A stretch of DNA of 64,000 bases from an uncultured Lachnospiraceae bacterium (GTDB lineage: Bacteria > Bacillota > Clostridia > Lachnospirales > Lachnospiraceae). The DNA lies in contig CAJTMW010000023.1 of the NCBI GenBank assembly GCA_910577275.1, positions 3,244 to 67,243 on the forward strand, written 5' to 3'. The notes beneath the pieces were generated by a model. The model was not told the DNA's origin. It made no database searches and saw only the letters and a program-made list of their open reading frames with translations. Numbering within the stretch: position 1 is the first letter of the stretch; every line of letters begins with the position of its first letter. Positions 33,074 through 41,720 of this stretch are shown piece after piece. A program made the translations under genes and the position numbers.

Positions 33074-34270
33074 ATGGACAAGCCGGCGATATGCGGAGGA
33101 ACACCAATACGGGACACAAAGATATATTATGGACATCAGTACATCGACGAAGCCGATATACAGGCGGTGGTAGAGGTGCTAAAGAGCGACACTATTACCT
33201 GCGGCCCGAAAATTACAGAGCTGGAGGAAAAGCTTTGCCGGATAACCGGAGCGAAATATGCGGTAGTGTGCAGCAATGGAACGGCGGCTTTGCATATGGC
33301 CTGTATGGCGGCGGGAGCAGGAGAGGGCGACGAGGTGATTACCACGCCGATTACCTTTGCGGCTTCTGCAAACTGCGCCCTTTACTGCGGCGCGCGGCCG
33401 GTTTTTGCGGACATCAATGAGGAAACCTACAATATCGACCCGGAAGAAGTAAAGAAGCTGACCAACGCAAGGACGAAAGCGGTGGTGGCTGTGGACTACA
33501 CGGGACAGTCGGTGGAGCTTGACGAGCTGCTTTCCATCTGCCGTGCGAATCATCTTGTGCTGATAGAAGACGGCGCCCATGTGATTGGCACACGCTATAA
33601 AGGAAGGTGCAACGGCTCCATTGCGGATATGACCACCTTAAGCTTTCATCCGGTCAAAACCGTGACCAGCGGGGAGGGCGGTGCTGTGCTTACCAACAGT
33701 GAGGAGTATTATGAAAAGCTGCTGCTTTACCGGGCTCATGGAATTACAAAGGATTTTGCGAAGATGGAAAACGAGCCGGACGGTCCCTGGTATTACGAGC
33801 AGGTGGCGCTGGGGCTGAATTACCGCATGACCGACATACAGGCGGCGCTTTTAATCAGTCAGCTTGACAAGCTGCCCCTTTTCATGGAAAGAAGAAAAGA
33901 GATAGTAAGAACCTATAACGAGGCATTTGCAAAGCTCCCTCAGATTATTGTGCAGAAGGAAATCCCGGAATCGGATACCACAAGGCATTTATATATTCTG
34001 CGCCTTAATCTGTCAAAGCTGAGTATAGACAGAAGACGGTTTTTTGAAGCCCTTGCCGCAGAGAATATCTGCTGCAACGTGCATTATATTCCCACGTATT
34101 ATTTCCCCTACTATCAGAGGCTGGGCTACGAGAGGGGACTTTGCCCGAAGGCGGAAAAGCTCTACGAGGAAATAATCAGCCTGCCCCTTTATTACGCCAT
34201 GACGGATAAGGATGTGCAGGACGTAATCCGTGCGGTGACCAGGATTGCGGATTATTACAAAGTACCCTAA
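33074..34270 (+). CDS. DegT/DnrJ/EryC1 family PLP aminotransferase, PseC-like
   Basis: A sugar aminotransferase of 398 residues. It has FAASANCALYCGARPVFADI, YTGQSVELDELLSIC and the aspartate/His pocket LIEDGAHVIGTRY. The PLP lysine lies in HPVKTVTSGEGG (Lys near 194). LGLNYRMTDIQAAL and VHYIPTYYFPYYQ are typical of PseC, which aminates the 4-keto group of UDP-4-keto-6-deoxy-L-AltNAc on the way to pseudaminic acid. Other pse genes are not in the window, so the substrate may be another 4-keto sugar. The start at 33074 follows AGGAGG. A glycosyltransferase follows after 22 bases, so the pair may decorate a surface glycan. Confidence 0.85.
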   Translation: MDKPAICGGTPIRDTKIYYGHQYIDEADIQAVVEVLKSDTITCGPKITELEEKLCRITGAKYAVVCSNGTAALHMACMAAGAGEGDEVITTPITFAASANCALYCGARPVFADINEETYNIDPEEVKKLTNARTKAVVAVDYTGQSVELDELLSICRANHLVLIEDGAHVIGTRYKGRCNGSIADMTTLSFHPVKTVTSGEGGAVLTNSEEYYEKLLLYRAHGITKDFAKMENEPDGPWYYEQVALGLNYRMTDIQAALLISQLDKLPLFMERRKEIVRTYNEAFAKLPQIIVQKEIPESDTTRHLYILRLNLSKLSIDRRRFFEALAAENICCNVHYIPTYYFPYYQRLGYERGLCPKAEKLYEEIISLPLYYAMTDKDVQDVIRAVTRIADYYKVP

Positions 34271-34292
34271 GGGAGTATATGGAGAAAACAGG

Positions 34293-35330
34293 ATGAAACT
34301 CAGTGTAATTGTACCGGTTTATAATATGGCTTCGGAGGAGAAGCTTATCTGGTGCCTTGACAGCCTTGTGAATCAGACCATATCGGATTACGAAATCATT
34401 GCGGTGGACGACTGTTCCACAGATAATTCGCTGGAGATATTAAGAGATTACGAAAAGCGTTATCCCGAAAAATTTTATGTGATTGCCTCGCCTGTCAACA
34501 AGAAACAGGGAGGGGCGAAAAATCTGGGGCTGTGTCAGGCAAAGGGCGATTGGATAGGATTCATTGACAGCGACGACTGGGTTACGCCCGATTATTATGA
34601 AAGGCTGCTGACGCTTGCAGAGGAAACCGGAGCGGATATGGCCGGCTGCGACTATCACCTGACAGGCGAACACAGCATGAAAATCGGTCAGGTGGTGCAT
34701 AACAATAAGAAGTCGCAGACCGGAGTCCTGACTAAGGAAAAGTACAAATCGCTGATTCTTGACAGCGGGAGCCTTGTGGTGAAGATTTATAAAAGGCATA
34801 TTATCCTGGATTTTTCCAACCGGTTCCCGGAAAATATATTTTATGAGGATAATGCCATCAGCAATTCCTGGATGCTCCGGGCAAAGCATTTTGAGTATCT
34901 GGAGGAGCCTCTATATTATTATTACCAGCATGATACTTCCACGGTTCACACCATCACACAGAAGCGGTGCGAGGACAGGATGGAGGCGGCAAGAGTGATG
35001 GTGAAGGAAGCGAAGGAGTTCGGTTATCTGCAGGAATATTATCCTGAAATCGAAAGCAGCTTTACCACGCTGTTTTATGTAAACACGCTGTTTTCCTATA
35101 TGGCGGGCGTAAAAAAGAAAAGCTGCGGATTTGTCAGAGAGCTTGGACAGGAAATGCGGGAAACATTTCCGGGGTTTATGGAAAATCCCTACTATCAGGA
35201 GCGGGTTCACGCAGAGGAGCGGAAGCTGATTAAAATGCATATGAAATCCACGCTGTATTTTATGATGTATTACAGGATATTATGGGGATACAGGAATTTC
35301 AGGAAGAAACTGCAGAAAAAACGCGGCTGA
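34293..35330 (+). CDS. Family 2 glycosyltransferase
   Basis: A 345-residue GT-A enzyme. It opens MKLSVIVPVYNMASEEKLIWCLDSLVNQT, has VDDCSTDNSLEIL, the metal-binding GFIDSDDWVTPDYYERLL near 88-105 and a downstream FPENIFYEDNAISNSWMLR, which holds the catalytic-base ED motif. Its last 35 residues are basic and hydrophobic, suggesting membrane association. GGAG lies eight bases before the ATG. Cotranscription with the PseC-like aminotransferase suggests an amino-deoxy sugar donor, but this is inference. Confidence 0.85.
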   Translation: MKLSVIVPVYNMASEEKLIWCLDSLVNQTISDYEIIAVDDCSTDNSLEILRDYEKRYPEKFYVIASPVNKKQGGAKNLGLCQAKGDWIGFIDSDDWVTPDYYERLLTLAEETGADMAGCDYHLTGEHSMKIGQVVHNNKKSQTGVLTKEKYKSLILDSGSLVVKIYKRHIILDFSNRFPENIFYEDNAISNSWMLRAKHFEYLEEPLYYYYQHDTSTVHTITQKRCEDRMEAARVMVKEAKEFGYLQEYYPEIESSFTTLFYVNTLFSYMAGVKKKSCGFVRELGQEMRETFPGFMENPYYQERVHAEERKLIKMHMKSTLYFMMYYRILWGYRNFRKKLQKKRG

Positions 35331-35355
35331 CCCGGAAAAGGCGTCAGCCGTTTTT
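35324..35355. terminator. Terminator shared by the glycosyltransferase and AraC genes
   Basis: CGGCTGAC (35324-35331) pairs with GTCAGCCG (35343-35350), followed by five T. The stem overlaps the stop codons of both convergent genes. Confidence 0.75.
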
Positions 35356-36225
35356 GCGGAACTCTAAAGGCGTCCGTCCGGTTACCTTTTTGAAAATTTT
35401 GGAGTAGTAAGCCAGCGTATTGAAACCGCAGCTTAAAGCGGCTTCCGTGACGGTCATATTTTTTCGTAAAAGCTCCATGCTGGCATAAATGCGGAATTTT
35501 GTCAGGTATTCTATGGGGGATTCTCCCAGAAATTCCTGATAAATTTTATTGCAGCTGCTGCGGGAGACTCCGCCCGCCCTCGAAATATCGGAAATATCGA
35601 TATCATCCCCGTAATGCTCCTGCACAAAGGTAATCATTTGTTTTAAAATTTTGGTATGGGAAGCATTTCTGGGATTTCTTGCGGTTTCTTCCTGATTTCC
35701 GCATAGCTCCCGGACAAAAAGCTTTAAAATACGAAACAGCGAAATAAGAGCGTCAAGCTCATAGGCCTCCGGGCGTTCATGACAGAGCCAGAAGGCGTTT
35801 TCAATCAGTGCGCATGCTTCTTCGTGCCAGCTGGCGGAACCGTCTAAAACCACGGCGTCGGGAGCCAGCCGGATGAGTTTCTTGATATACCGGCTGATAT
35901 ATTCCTCGTGGTCGCCAAAGACATGAGGGCTGATAAGCAGTATGCGGGAAATATATTCATCGCTGTGTATGGTGCTGTGTAAGGCGTTGGGCTTTACGAA
36001 AATAGCCTGCCGTTCCCATACGGAATAGCATTTTCCGTTGATGGCATAGATGACGGAACCGCGTTCCACAACGGAGATTTCCATTTCATAATGCCAGTGA
36101 TACGGGTAATCGGAGGATTGGCAGGTTTTGGCGTCGTCCCAGAGAACCTGAACAGGAAAAGAACCCCGTTCATGCCGGACATTCTGGGAAAGGTCATTGT
36201 TAATATCAGGCGTTATTTTATCCAT
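35344..36225 (-). CDS. AraC family transcriptional regulator with cupin sensor domain
   Basis: The N-terminal cupin (about 15-105) includes YPYHWHYEMEISVVERGSVIYAINGKCYSVWERQAIFVKPNALHS, the sugar-sensing fold of AraC-type regulators. The two HTH motifs are C-terminal (about 185-290): DIDISDISRAGGVSRSSCNKIYQEFLGESPIEYLTKFRI and VTEAALSCGFNTLAYYSKIFKKVTGRTPLEFR. Start 36225 is chosen for its GGAG eight bases upstream; the longer frame adds an N-terminal hydrophobic run. It is divergent from the MFS gene, which it probably controls. Confidence 0.88.
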   Translation of the reverse strand: MDKITPDINNDLSQNVRHERGSFPVQVLWDDAKTCQSSDYPYHWHYEMEISVVERGSVIYAINGKCYSVWERQAIFVKPNALHSTIHSDEYISRILLISPHVFGDHEEYISRYIKKLIRLAPDAVVLDGSASWHEEACALIENAFWLCHERPEAYELDALISLFRILKLFVRELCGNQEETARNPRNASHTKILKQMITFVQEHYGDDIDISDISRAGGVSRSSCNKIYQEFLGESPIEYLTKFRIYASMELLRKNMTVTEAALSCGFNTLAYYSKIFKKVTGRTPLEFRKNG

Positions 36226-36379
36226 GGATTCCGCTCCAAAAAAATACAAAAATATAAAAAAATGATACAAAAGTTATAGCACAGGCAAATGGAAAATGCA
36301 ATAATGTAGCTTACAATTTACCGGAGGAAAATCCGTAAAAAATTTTAGGATTGTTTATCCTCGAAAGGAAGGGGTTCCA

Positions 36380-37588
36380 ATGAAGGAGCGTCGGATATTT
36401 ATAAGGTTTTGTGTGCTGCAGGCTGCCTACTGGTCTTTTTATGCTGCGTTTCCGGGTTACATTTCTGCTTTTGCGCTTTCCCAGGGCATCAGCACGTCGC
36501 TTCTCGGCGTGATTCTTGCCGCGAACATGCTTTGCGCCCTGTCAGGTTCGCTAATCTGGGGAAGATGGGTGGATAAAAATAAAGCCGGCAGAAAGTTTTA
36601 CCTGCTGGGCAACGGCGTGGCTTTGCTGTTGGGTCTGTTTCTCTATTTATTCGGGGAGAGCCCGATAATTTTGCTGATAACCTATTCGCTGTTCGGGTTT
36701 ATGACAGGCCCCATTCCGACCACGCTGGACGCATGGGTGATTGCAACGTTTCCCGGCAGGACGGATGCCGCCGCCCGTTCCCGGGCGTTCGGCACGCTGG
36801 GGTTTGCCGTGGTAATGCTTCTTATGGGGCAGCTAATTGTCAGGTTCGGCTATGAGGCGATGCCTGTCGCCGCTGTGCTCTTTATGGCAGTTAATTTTGC
36901 CGTCGCTCCCTTTCAGCCTAAAAACCGGGAGGACGGGGAAGGAAATGCCGTCGGGCAGAGGGAAGTATGTTCGGGAGAAAGTCCCCGGCAGCTGCTTGCC
37001 TCCAGGCGTTATATGCTTATGGCGGCGGCCGTGTTTTTTACCGGTATGGCAATTGCTCCGATAAATACAATGAAGCTTGTACTTCTTGAAAACGTGGGCG
37101 GGGACGTTTCCGTTTTGGGCTGGGATTCTTTTATCGGGTGCATGATTCAGATTCCTTTCCTGATGCTTGCAGGGAAAATCCGGCATGTGCGTTCCGAAAA
37201 GCGGCTCCTTATGGGGGCAGGATTTGCAATGCTGTATACCTTGTTTGTGATTCAGGCGGGAAATCCGCTGGTAGTGATTATCGGAACCATATGCAATAAT
37301 ATTTCCTTCGGGATTCTTTTCCCGACTATGCGGGAGATGACGGAGGAAAGCGTGAGCTCCGGCCTGAGGAATACCGCCCATGGAGTCATTGACGTGGCCT
37401 ATGGAAGTTTGGCAGGAATGCTGGCGACGGCCTGGAGCGGGGTGATGCTGGAGCGTTCCGGCATTGCCGCAATGGGCAGCATCTGCATTATCATGCAGAC
37501 AATCGCCATCAGCTTTTGCTTTGCCATTTTGCTGGCAGGGCGGAAAAGAAGAAAAATTTCGGGACCCCCGTGTGCAAGCCGCGTATAA
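36380..37588 (+). CDS. MFS transporter, 12 transmembrane helices
   Basis: A 402-residue major facilitator with two six-helix halves. The loop between helices 2 and 3 reads GRWVDKNKAGRKFY (the family GxxxDrxGrr motif). The first half has GFMTGPIPTTLDAWVIATF and the second GMAIAPINTMKLVLLENVGG. Substrate is unknown; the fold alone fits sugar or drug efflux. Its promoter region (36226-36379) is shared with the divergent AraC gene, and an ATP-grasp gene follows 64 bases later. AAGGAAGGGG precedes the ATG. Confidence 0.85.
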   Translation: MKERRIFIRFCVLQAAYWSFYAAFPGYISAFALSQGISTSLLGVILAANMLCALSGSLIWGRWVDKNKAGRKFYLLGNGVALLLGLFLYLFGESPIILLITYSLFGFMTGPIPTTLDAWVIATFPGRTDAAARSRAFGTLGFAVVMLLMGQLIVRFGYEAMPVAAVLFMAVNFAVAPFQPKNREDGEGNAVGQREVCSGESPRQLLASRRYMLMAAAVFFTGMAIAPINTMKLVLLENVGGDVSVLGWDSFIGCMIQIPFLMLAGKIRHVRSEKRLLMGAGFAMLYTLFVIQAGNPLVVIIGTICNNISFGILFPTMREMTEESVSSGLRNTAHGVIDVAYGSLAGMLATAWSGVMLERSGIAAMGSICIIMQTIAISFCFAILLAGRKRRKISGPPCASRV

Positions 37589-37652
37589 AGAGACGCTGTT
37601 TGGCGGGAGGCGTTGGTATTTTTAAGAAACAGACAGGAAACGAGGGAGTAAA

Positions 37653-38882
37653 ATGAAAGCGGCAATTATCGGCGCCAGTAAAGAGGCGCTTCATACAATA
37701 AAAAAAGCGCGGGAATACGGTCTTTTTATACTGGCTCTGGACGGAAACGCCAAAGCGGAAGGTCTCGCACAGGCGGATAAGGGGCTTGTGGTGGACATTG
37801 CCAATGAAAATGCAGTAATAGAGGCGTTGAGGGCGGAAAAACCGGATTTTGTGCTGACGGTGCCGATTGGAAGATATCTGACGACAACGGGAGCCGTCAA
37901 CGATGCGCTGGGGCTTCCGGGAATCAGCAGGAACATGGCGGAGCTGTGTACGGATAAATTTAAGTTTCATACAAGATTGAGCCGGATGGGGCTTCGGAAT
38001 TGCCGCTGCTATGCGGTAAATGAGAGCGAAAATGCCGGTAGTCAGGAGCATGACCTGCCGGAGACATCATGGAAAACCGTGTCAGGACATGGCAGGGAAT
38101 TACAATCCCCGGAGAATCCGGCGCTTACGTATCCGGCAATTTTAAAGCCCAGATACGGTTCCGGCAGCAGAGGGATTTTTATGCTTTCTGACAGGGAACA
38201 GCTGGAAGAAGCGTTAAGTGAGATTTCCGGCGAGTCTTATGTGCTGGAGGAATGTGTTTCCGGCGAGGAATACGGAGTGGACGGAGCAATTACCGGGCGG
38301 GGATTTCAGATGGTTCTTCTGCGTAAAAAGGAAAACACGCCGCCGCCGGCGCGGCAGGCGGTAGGATATTCCTCAGTGCTGCCCGGAGATGATTTCCGGC
38401 AGCAGGTTATAGACTATATGGGACAGGTTACGGAGTGCCTTGGACTTACGGAATGCCTGATTCATGCGGATATCATCAGGGGAGAAAGCGGTCCTTTTGC
38501 GATAGAGCTTTCGGCAAGGCCCTCCGGCCATAATCTTCATAATCTGTTTACGCCGCTGTGTACAGGAGTGGACATGGCGGAGGAATATATCAGATACAGA
38601 ATGGGACTTCCCTATGATTTTGCGCCCCGTGAGACTAAATCCATGCTGATTCATTACTTTGATATGCGGGGGAAAGTGATGAATGTGCCTGACCGGAAGG
38701 AGGCGGCACAGGCGATAGATGCAGGGCTTGCGGCGTGGGAGTGTAATATAAGTCCCGGAGAAGAACTGCGGCCTGTGTCTGACGGACATTCGCTTATGGG
38801 GCGCGGGTATTTTGTGCTGGAAGGCGAAGGGGCGGATTTTCTAAAGGAGCAGGCAGGGATTATTAAAGGGTTGTTTTTATAA
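37653..38882 (+). CDS. ATP-grasp ligase of unknown substrate
   Basis: A 409-residue carboxylate-amine ligase-like protein. It has a Rossmann-like N-terminal domain (IIGASKEALHTIKKAREYG), the ATP-grasp substrate loop PAILKPRYGSGSRGIFML, YVLEECVSGEEYGVDGAI and the metal-binding ADIIRGESGPFAIELSARPSGHNL. Family members form amide or peptide bonds through acyl phosphates, for example BacD-type dipeptide ligases and purine enzymes; the partner substrate cannot be read here. Residues 121-150 form a low-complexity insertion (ESENAGSQEHDLPETSWK). The MFS exporter just before it resembles the ligase-plus-exporter layout of dipeptide antibiotics, but that is inference. Confidence 0.75.
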   Translation: MKAAIIGASKEALHTIKKAREYGLFILALDGNAKAEGLAQADKGLVVDIANENAVIEALRAEKPDFVLTVPIGRYLTTTGAVNDALGLPGISRNMAELCTDKFKFHTRLSRMGLRNCRCYAVNESENAGSQEHDLPETSWKTVSGHGRELQSPENPALTYPAILKPRYGSGSRGIFMLSDREQLEEALSEISGESYVLEECVSGEEYGVDGAITGRGFQMVLLRKKENTPPPARQAVGYSSVLPGDDFRQQVIDYMGQVTECLGLTECLIHADIIRGESGPFAIELSARPSGHNLHNLFTPLCTGVDMAEEYIRYRMGLPYDFAPRETKSMLIHYFDMRGKVMNVPDRKEAAQAIDAGLAAWECNISPGEELRPVSDGHSLMGRGYFVLEGEGADFLKEQAGIIKGLFL

Positions 38883-38888
38883 GAAAAA

Positions 38889-38927
38889 GGCATTTCAAAG
38901 CAAAATAAGTTTTGAAATGTCTTTTTT
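38889..38927 (+). terminator. Rho-independent terminator after the ATP-grasp gene
   Basis: CATTTCAAA (38891-38899) pairs with TTTGAAATG (38911-38919), extended by GG/TC on the outside, then a run of six T (38922-38927). Confidence 0.8.
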
Positions 38928-38977
38928 ATTAACAGAAGAAGGCTGGCTCGCGAAGCGTAGCAGCGTTTATTTCCCTG

Positions 38978-39006
38978 TTGACAAATATATCGGCACATGA
39001 TATATT
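38978..39006 (+). promoter_or_regulatory. Strong promoter of the padR-DUF2812 operon
   Basis: Perfect TTGACA (38978-38983), 17 bases, TATATT (39001-39006). The spacer and -10 box sit inside the first of two inverted repeats, as expected for autorepression. Confidence 0.75.
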
Positions 39007-39037
39007 AAAGTCAAGATATATCACATGACGATATATC
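38985..39037 (+). promoter_or_regulatory. Two PadR-type operators, 31 bases apart
   Basis: ATATATC, 7 bases, GATATAT (38985-38991 and 38999-39005) overlaps the -10 box. A second ATATATC, 7 bases, GATATAT (39016-39022 and 39030-39036) lies downstream of the start site. Both spacers contain ACAT. The centres are 31 bases apart, about three helical turns, so two dimers would sit on the same face of DNA. Confidence 0.55.
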
Positions 39038-39119
39038 GAGAGACATAAAAACCGGGATTATGTTTTATGAAGACACTGAATACTTCAATAGGAAAGCGAT
39101 AGCAGGAATGGAGAAGAAC

Positions 39120-39437
39120 ATGAGCGAAATGGACAATCCGCTTACGGAAGCATTTTTTTACATACTTCTGGCGCTGCGAAAGCCGAATCACGGCTACGGA
39201 ATTACCCAGGAAGTCGAGGAGATAACGAAAGGACGGGTGGTTTTGGGTGCTGGAACCTTATACGGAGCATTACAGACTCTGCAAAAAAGAGACTGGATTC
39301 GGGTTTACAGTCTGGATACGGAATCGAGAAAGAAAAAGGAATACATTCTCACAGACGCCGGCCGTCAGGCCTTTGAGCGGGAGAGGGCCCGTTTAGAGGA
39401 GCTTTTAAACAATGCCAAAATGATGGGGGAAAAATAA
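39120..39437 (+). CDS. PadR family transcriptional repressor
   Basis: A 105-residue winged-helix protein: PLTEAFFYILLALRKPNHGYGITQEVEEITKGRVVLGAGTLYGALQTLQKRDWI is the PadR HTH and wing, followed by EYILTDAGRQAFERERARLEELL, the dimerising helix. ATG 39120 has GGAG six bases upstream; ATGs at 39060 and 39108 lack one. It is cotranscribed with the DUF2812 membrane protein after one base and sits behind a promoter with paired inverted repeats, so autoregulation is likely. Confidence 0.88.
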   Translation: MSEMDNPLTEAFFYILLALRKPNHGYGITQEVEEITKGRVVLGAGTLYGALQTLQKRDWIRVYSLDTESRKKKEYILTDAGRQAFERERARLEELLNNAKMMGEK

Positions 39438-39438
39438 A

Positions 39439-40134
39439 ATGATTAAATTCAGGTTATATTTGGATAAGGATAAGGAAACGGAATGGTTAAATGAAATGTC
39501 GGAAAAGGGATGGGCAATGGAATCTTTTTTCGCAGGTTTCTATACGTTTAAGAAATGCGAGGCGGGGAAGTATGCCTATCAGATTGATTGCGGCGAGAAG
39601 CTTTTTAAGGTGAGCGACGAATACAGGGAATTTATGCAGGAGGCCGGAATTGAAATCGTTCAGGCCTGGGGCTGGTGGGTGATACTGCGCAAGCTCGCTT
39701 CGGAGGGCAAATTTGAATTATATACCGACGTGGAGTCAAGTATTGAGCACTATTCGAAGATACGCAGAATGTTTAAAGTATGCACTGTGATAGAAATTAT
39801 CTGTTTGTGGATGGAAATTATGGCGGCAACGGTGGGCCAGGTATCCTATGCCATAGCGGCGGCCTTTTTTATAGGTGCAATTGTAATAGGATTTGTCAGG
39901 ATAACCATACATACCACAAATATCATTAATAACCTGAAAGAAAGACTGACCGGAATACCGGTGGAGAAAAGGAGAAATGTATCACCGATACTGGCGGCAG
40001 GGCTGTTTCTGAACGGCGTAGCTCTTTTGATTCAGGAAAGCGTTTCGGGAGAAATAAAGATTGCAGTTCAGATTTTTGCAATTATTCTTATGGTGGCGGG
40101 ATTATGGGATATCTGCCGGAAAAATCGAAAGTAA
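39439..40134 (+). CDS. DUF2812 domain membrane protein
   Basis: A 231-residue protein. Residues 1-95 form the DUF2812 domain (FRLYLDKDKETEWLNEMSEKGWAMESFF..., AGKYAYQIDCGEK). Four hydrophobic segments follow (about 115-130, 134-155, 180-200 and 207-225). PadR plus DUF2812 is a recurrent pair in Firmicutes, in which the membrane protein is thought to report or respond to envelope stress; no biochemical role is known. It starts one base after the padR stop. Confidence 0.82.
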   Translation: MIKFRLYLDKDKETEWLNEMSEKGWAMESFFAGFYTFKKCEAGKYAYQIDCGEKLFKVSDEYREFMQEAGIEIVQAWGWWVILRKLASEGKFELYTDVESSIEHYSKIRRMFKVCTVIEIICLWMEIMAATVGQVSYAIAAAFFIGAIVIGFVRITIHTTNIINNLKERLTGIPVEKRRNVSPILAAGLFLNGVALLIQESVSGEIKIAVQIFAIILMVAGLWDICRKNRK

Positions 40135-40181
40135 AGCTTATTGTTTTTCCCAAAAGGATAGTGCAGAACCCTGGAGGTATA

Positions 40182-40190
40182 TGCTATAAT
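40182..40190 (+). promoter_or_regulatory. Extended -10 promoter before the glutamine synthetase gene
   Basis: TG, one base, perfect TATAAT (40185-40190), 80 bases ahead of the start codon. No consensus -35 box is seen at 17 bases. Confidence 0.5.
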
Positions 40191-40270
40191 TAATCTCAGT
40201 AAAAGAGTGCGCTGATGCGCATCGATACAAGGGCTGCAAAAACTATACTTAAAAGAAAGGGACAAAAATA

Positions 40271-41701
40271 ATGAGCAGGAGTAAAGAAATTATAAAATTA
40301 TGCGAGGAAAAGAATATCCGCATGATTGATTTTAAGATGACGGATATTGACGGGCGCTGGCGCCATATCACGATTCCGGTTGAAAGATTCGGGGAGAGTA
40401 TTTTCACCTACGGGATTGGCTTTGACGGCTCCAACTACGGTTACGCGCCCATAGAAAAGAGCGACATGGTATTTCTGCCGGATGCGGATACCGCTTATGT
40501 TGACCCCTTTGCCGAAGTACCCACGCTTACCATGTGCGGAAATGTGTGCACCATAGGAAAAGGCGAGAACAAGCCCTTTGACCAGTATCCGAAGAATGTA
40601 AGCCTTCGGGCAATGGATTATATGAAGGAAAGCGGAATTGCGGACGAGATGATTATCGGGCCGGAATTTGAGTTTTATCTGTTTGACACCGCCCGTTTTG
40701 AAGTGACGCCTCATCAGTGCGGATACCGGATTGACACCAGACAAGCGGACTGGAACCACAGTCTGGATACGCGGGGCAATAACGGCTATGAGGTGTCTTA
40801 CAAGGGCGGTTATCACGTGGCCGCGCCTCAGGATGTGGGGTACGATTTGCGCAGCCGTATGTGCATGATGATGGAGGACTGGGGCATTAAGGTAAAATAT
40901 CATCATCATGAGGTGGGCGGCCCGGGCCAGATGGAAATCGAGGTGGAGCTTGCGGATATGCCCGCAATGGCCGATAACACCATGATTATCAAATATATCA
41001 TCAAAAATATGGCCGCACAGGAGGGCAAAACGGCGACTTTCCTGCCCAAGCCCATCTATCAGGAGGCGGGAAGCGGTATGCACGTACATATGCTGCTTAT
41101 GAAGGACGGCAAGCCGCTGTTTTATGACGAGGACGGGTATTCGGGCTTAAGCCGCACGGCGCATTATTTTATGGGCGGTCTGCTGAAACATATTGCGTCC
41201 CTCTGCGCCTTTACGAATCCGTCAACCAATTCCTTTAAGCGTCTGGTTCCCGGGTATGAAGCGCCCGTTACCATCGGTTACGCCACCTCCAACCGAAGCG
41301 CGGTTATCCGTATCCCGGCCTATGCCAAGAGCCCGGAGACGAAGCGGTTCGAGCTGCGCAATCCCGACGCCACGGCGAATCCTTACTATGCTTACGCCGC
41401 AATCCTGATGGCGGGGCTTGACGGAATCGAAAATAAAATCGACCCGGCAGCCAACGGCTGGGGGCCTTACGACTTTAATCTTTATACCCTTTCCGAGGAG
41501 GAACAGAAAAAGATTAAGGGTCTGCCGAAATCTCTCGGTGAAGCCCTTGACGCTTTAGAAAGCGACCATGATTATCTGACAAAGGGCGGGGTGTTCCCGC
41601 AGCGTCTGATAGATGTGTGGGTTGCCCGCAAGCGCGCGGAATTGAAGCAGTTAGAGCAGATTCCCAACCCGGCGGAATTTAAGATGTATTATGATTTATA
41701 A
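40271..41701 (+). CDS. glnA: Glutamine synthetase, type I
   Basis: A 476-residue GS-I. The N-terminal beta-Grasp domain has MTDIDGRWRHITIPVERF and GIGFDGSNYGYAPIEKSDM. The catalytic core carries GPEFEFYLFD, YHHHEVGGPGQMEIEV, the substrate loop GSGMHVHM, and NPSTNSFKRLVPGYEAP with the conserved arginine. The C-terminal end keeps NLYTLSEEE, resembling the adenylylation loop NLYDLPPEE of proteobacterial enzymes, a feature of GS-I-beta-like sequences. It assimilates ammonium into glutamine. The kinase gene starts 19 bases later, so nitrogen and pentose genes appear in one transcript. Confidence 0.9.
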   Translation: MSRSKEIIKLCEEKNIRMIDFKMTDIDGRWRHITIPVERFGESIFTYGIGFDGSNYGYAPIEKSDMVFLPDADTAYVDPFAEVPTLTMCGNVCTIGKGENKPFDQYPKNVSLRAMDYMKESGIADEMIIGPEFEFYLFDTARFEVTPHQCGYRIDTRQADWNHSLDTRGNNGYEVSYKGGYHVAAPQDVGYDLRSRMCMMMEDWGIKVKYHHHEVGGPGQMEIEVELADMPAMADNTMIIKYIIKNMAAQEGKTATFLPKPIYQEAGSGMHVHMLLMKDGKPLFYDEDGYSGLSRTAHYFMGGLLKHIASLCAFTNPSTNSFKRLVPGYEAPVTIGYATSNRSAVIRIPAYAKSPETKRFELRNPDATANPYYAYAAILMAGLDGIENKIDPAANGWGPYDFNLYTLSEEEQKKIKGLPKSLGEALDALESDHDYLTKGGVFPQRLIDVWVARKRAELKQLEQIPNPAEFKMYYDL

Positions 41702-41720
41702 AGCGGAGGAACGGAAGGGT

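Noticed and set aside
33074..34270. Complete pseudaminic acid pathway
   Set aside because: Only a PseC-like gene is present; no pseB, pseH, pseG, pseI or pseF is found nearby.
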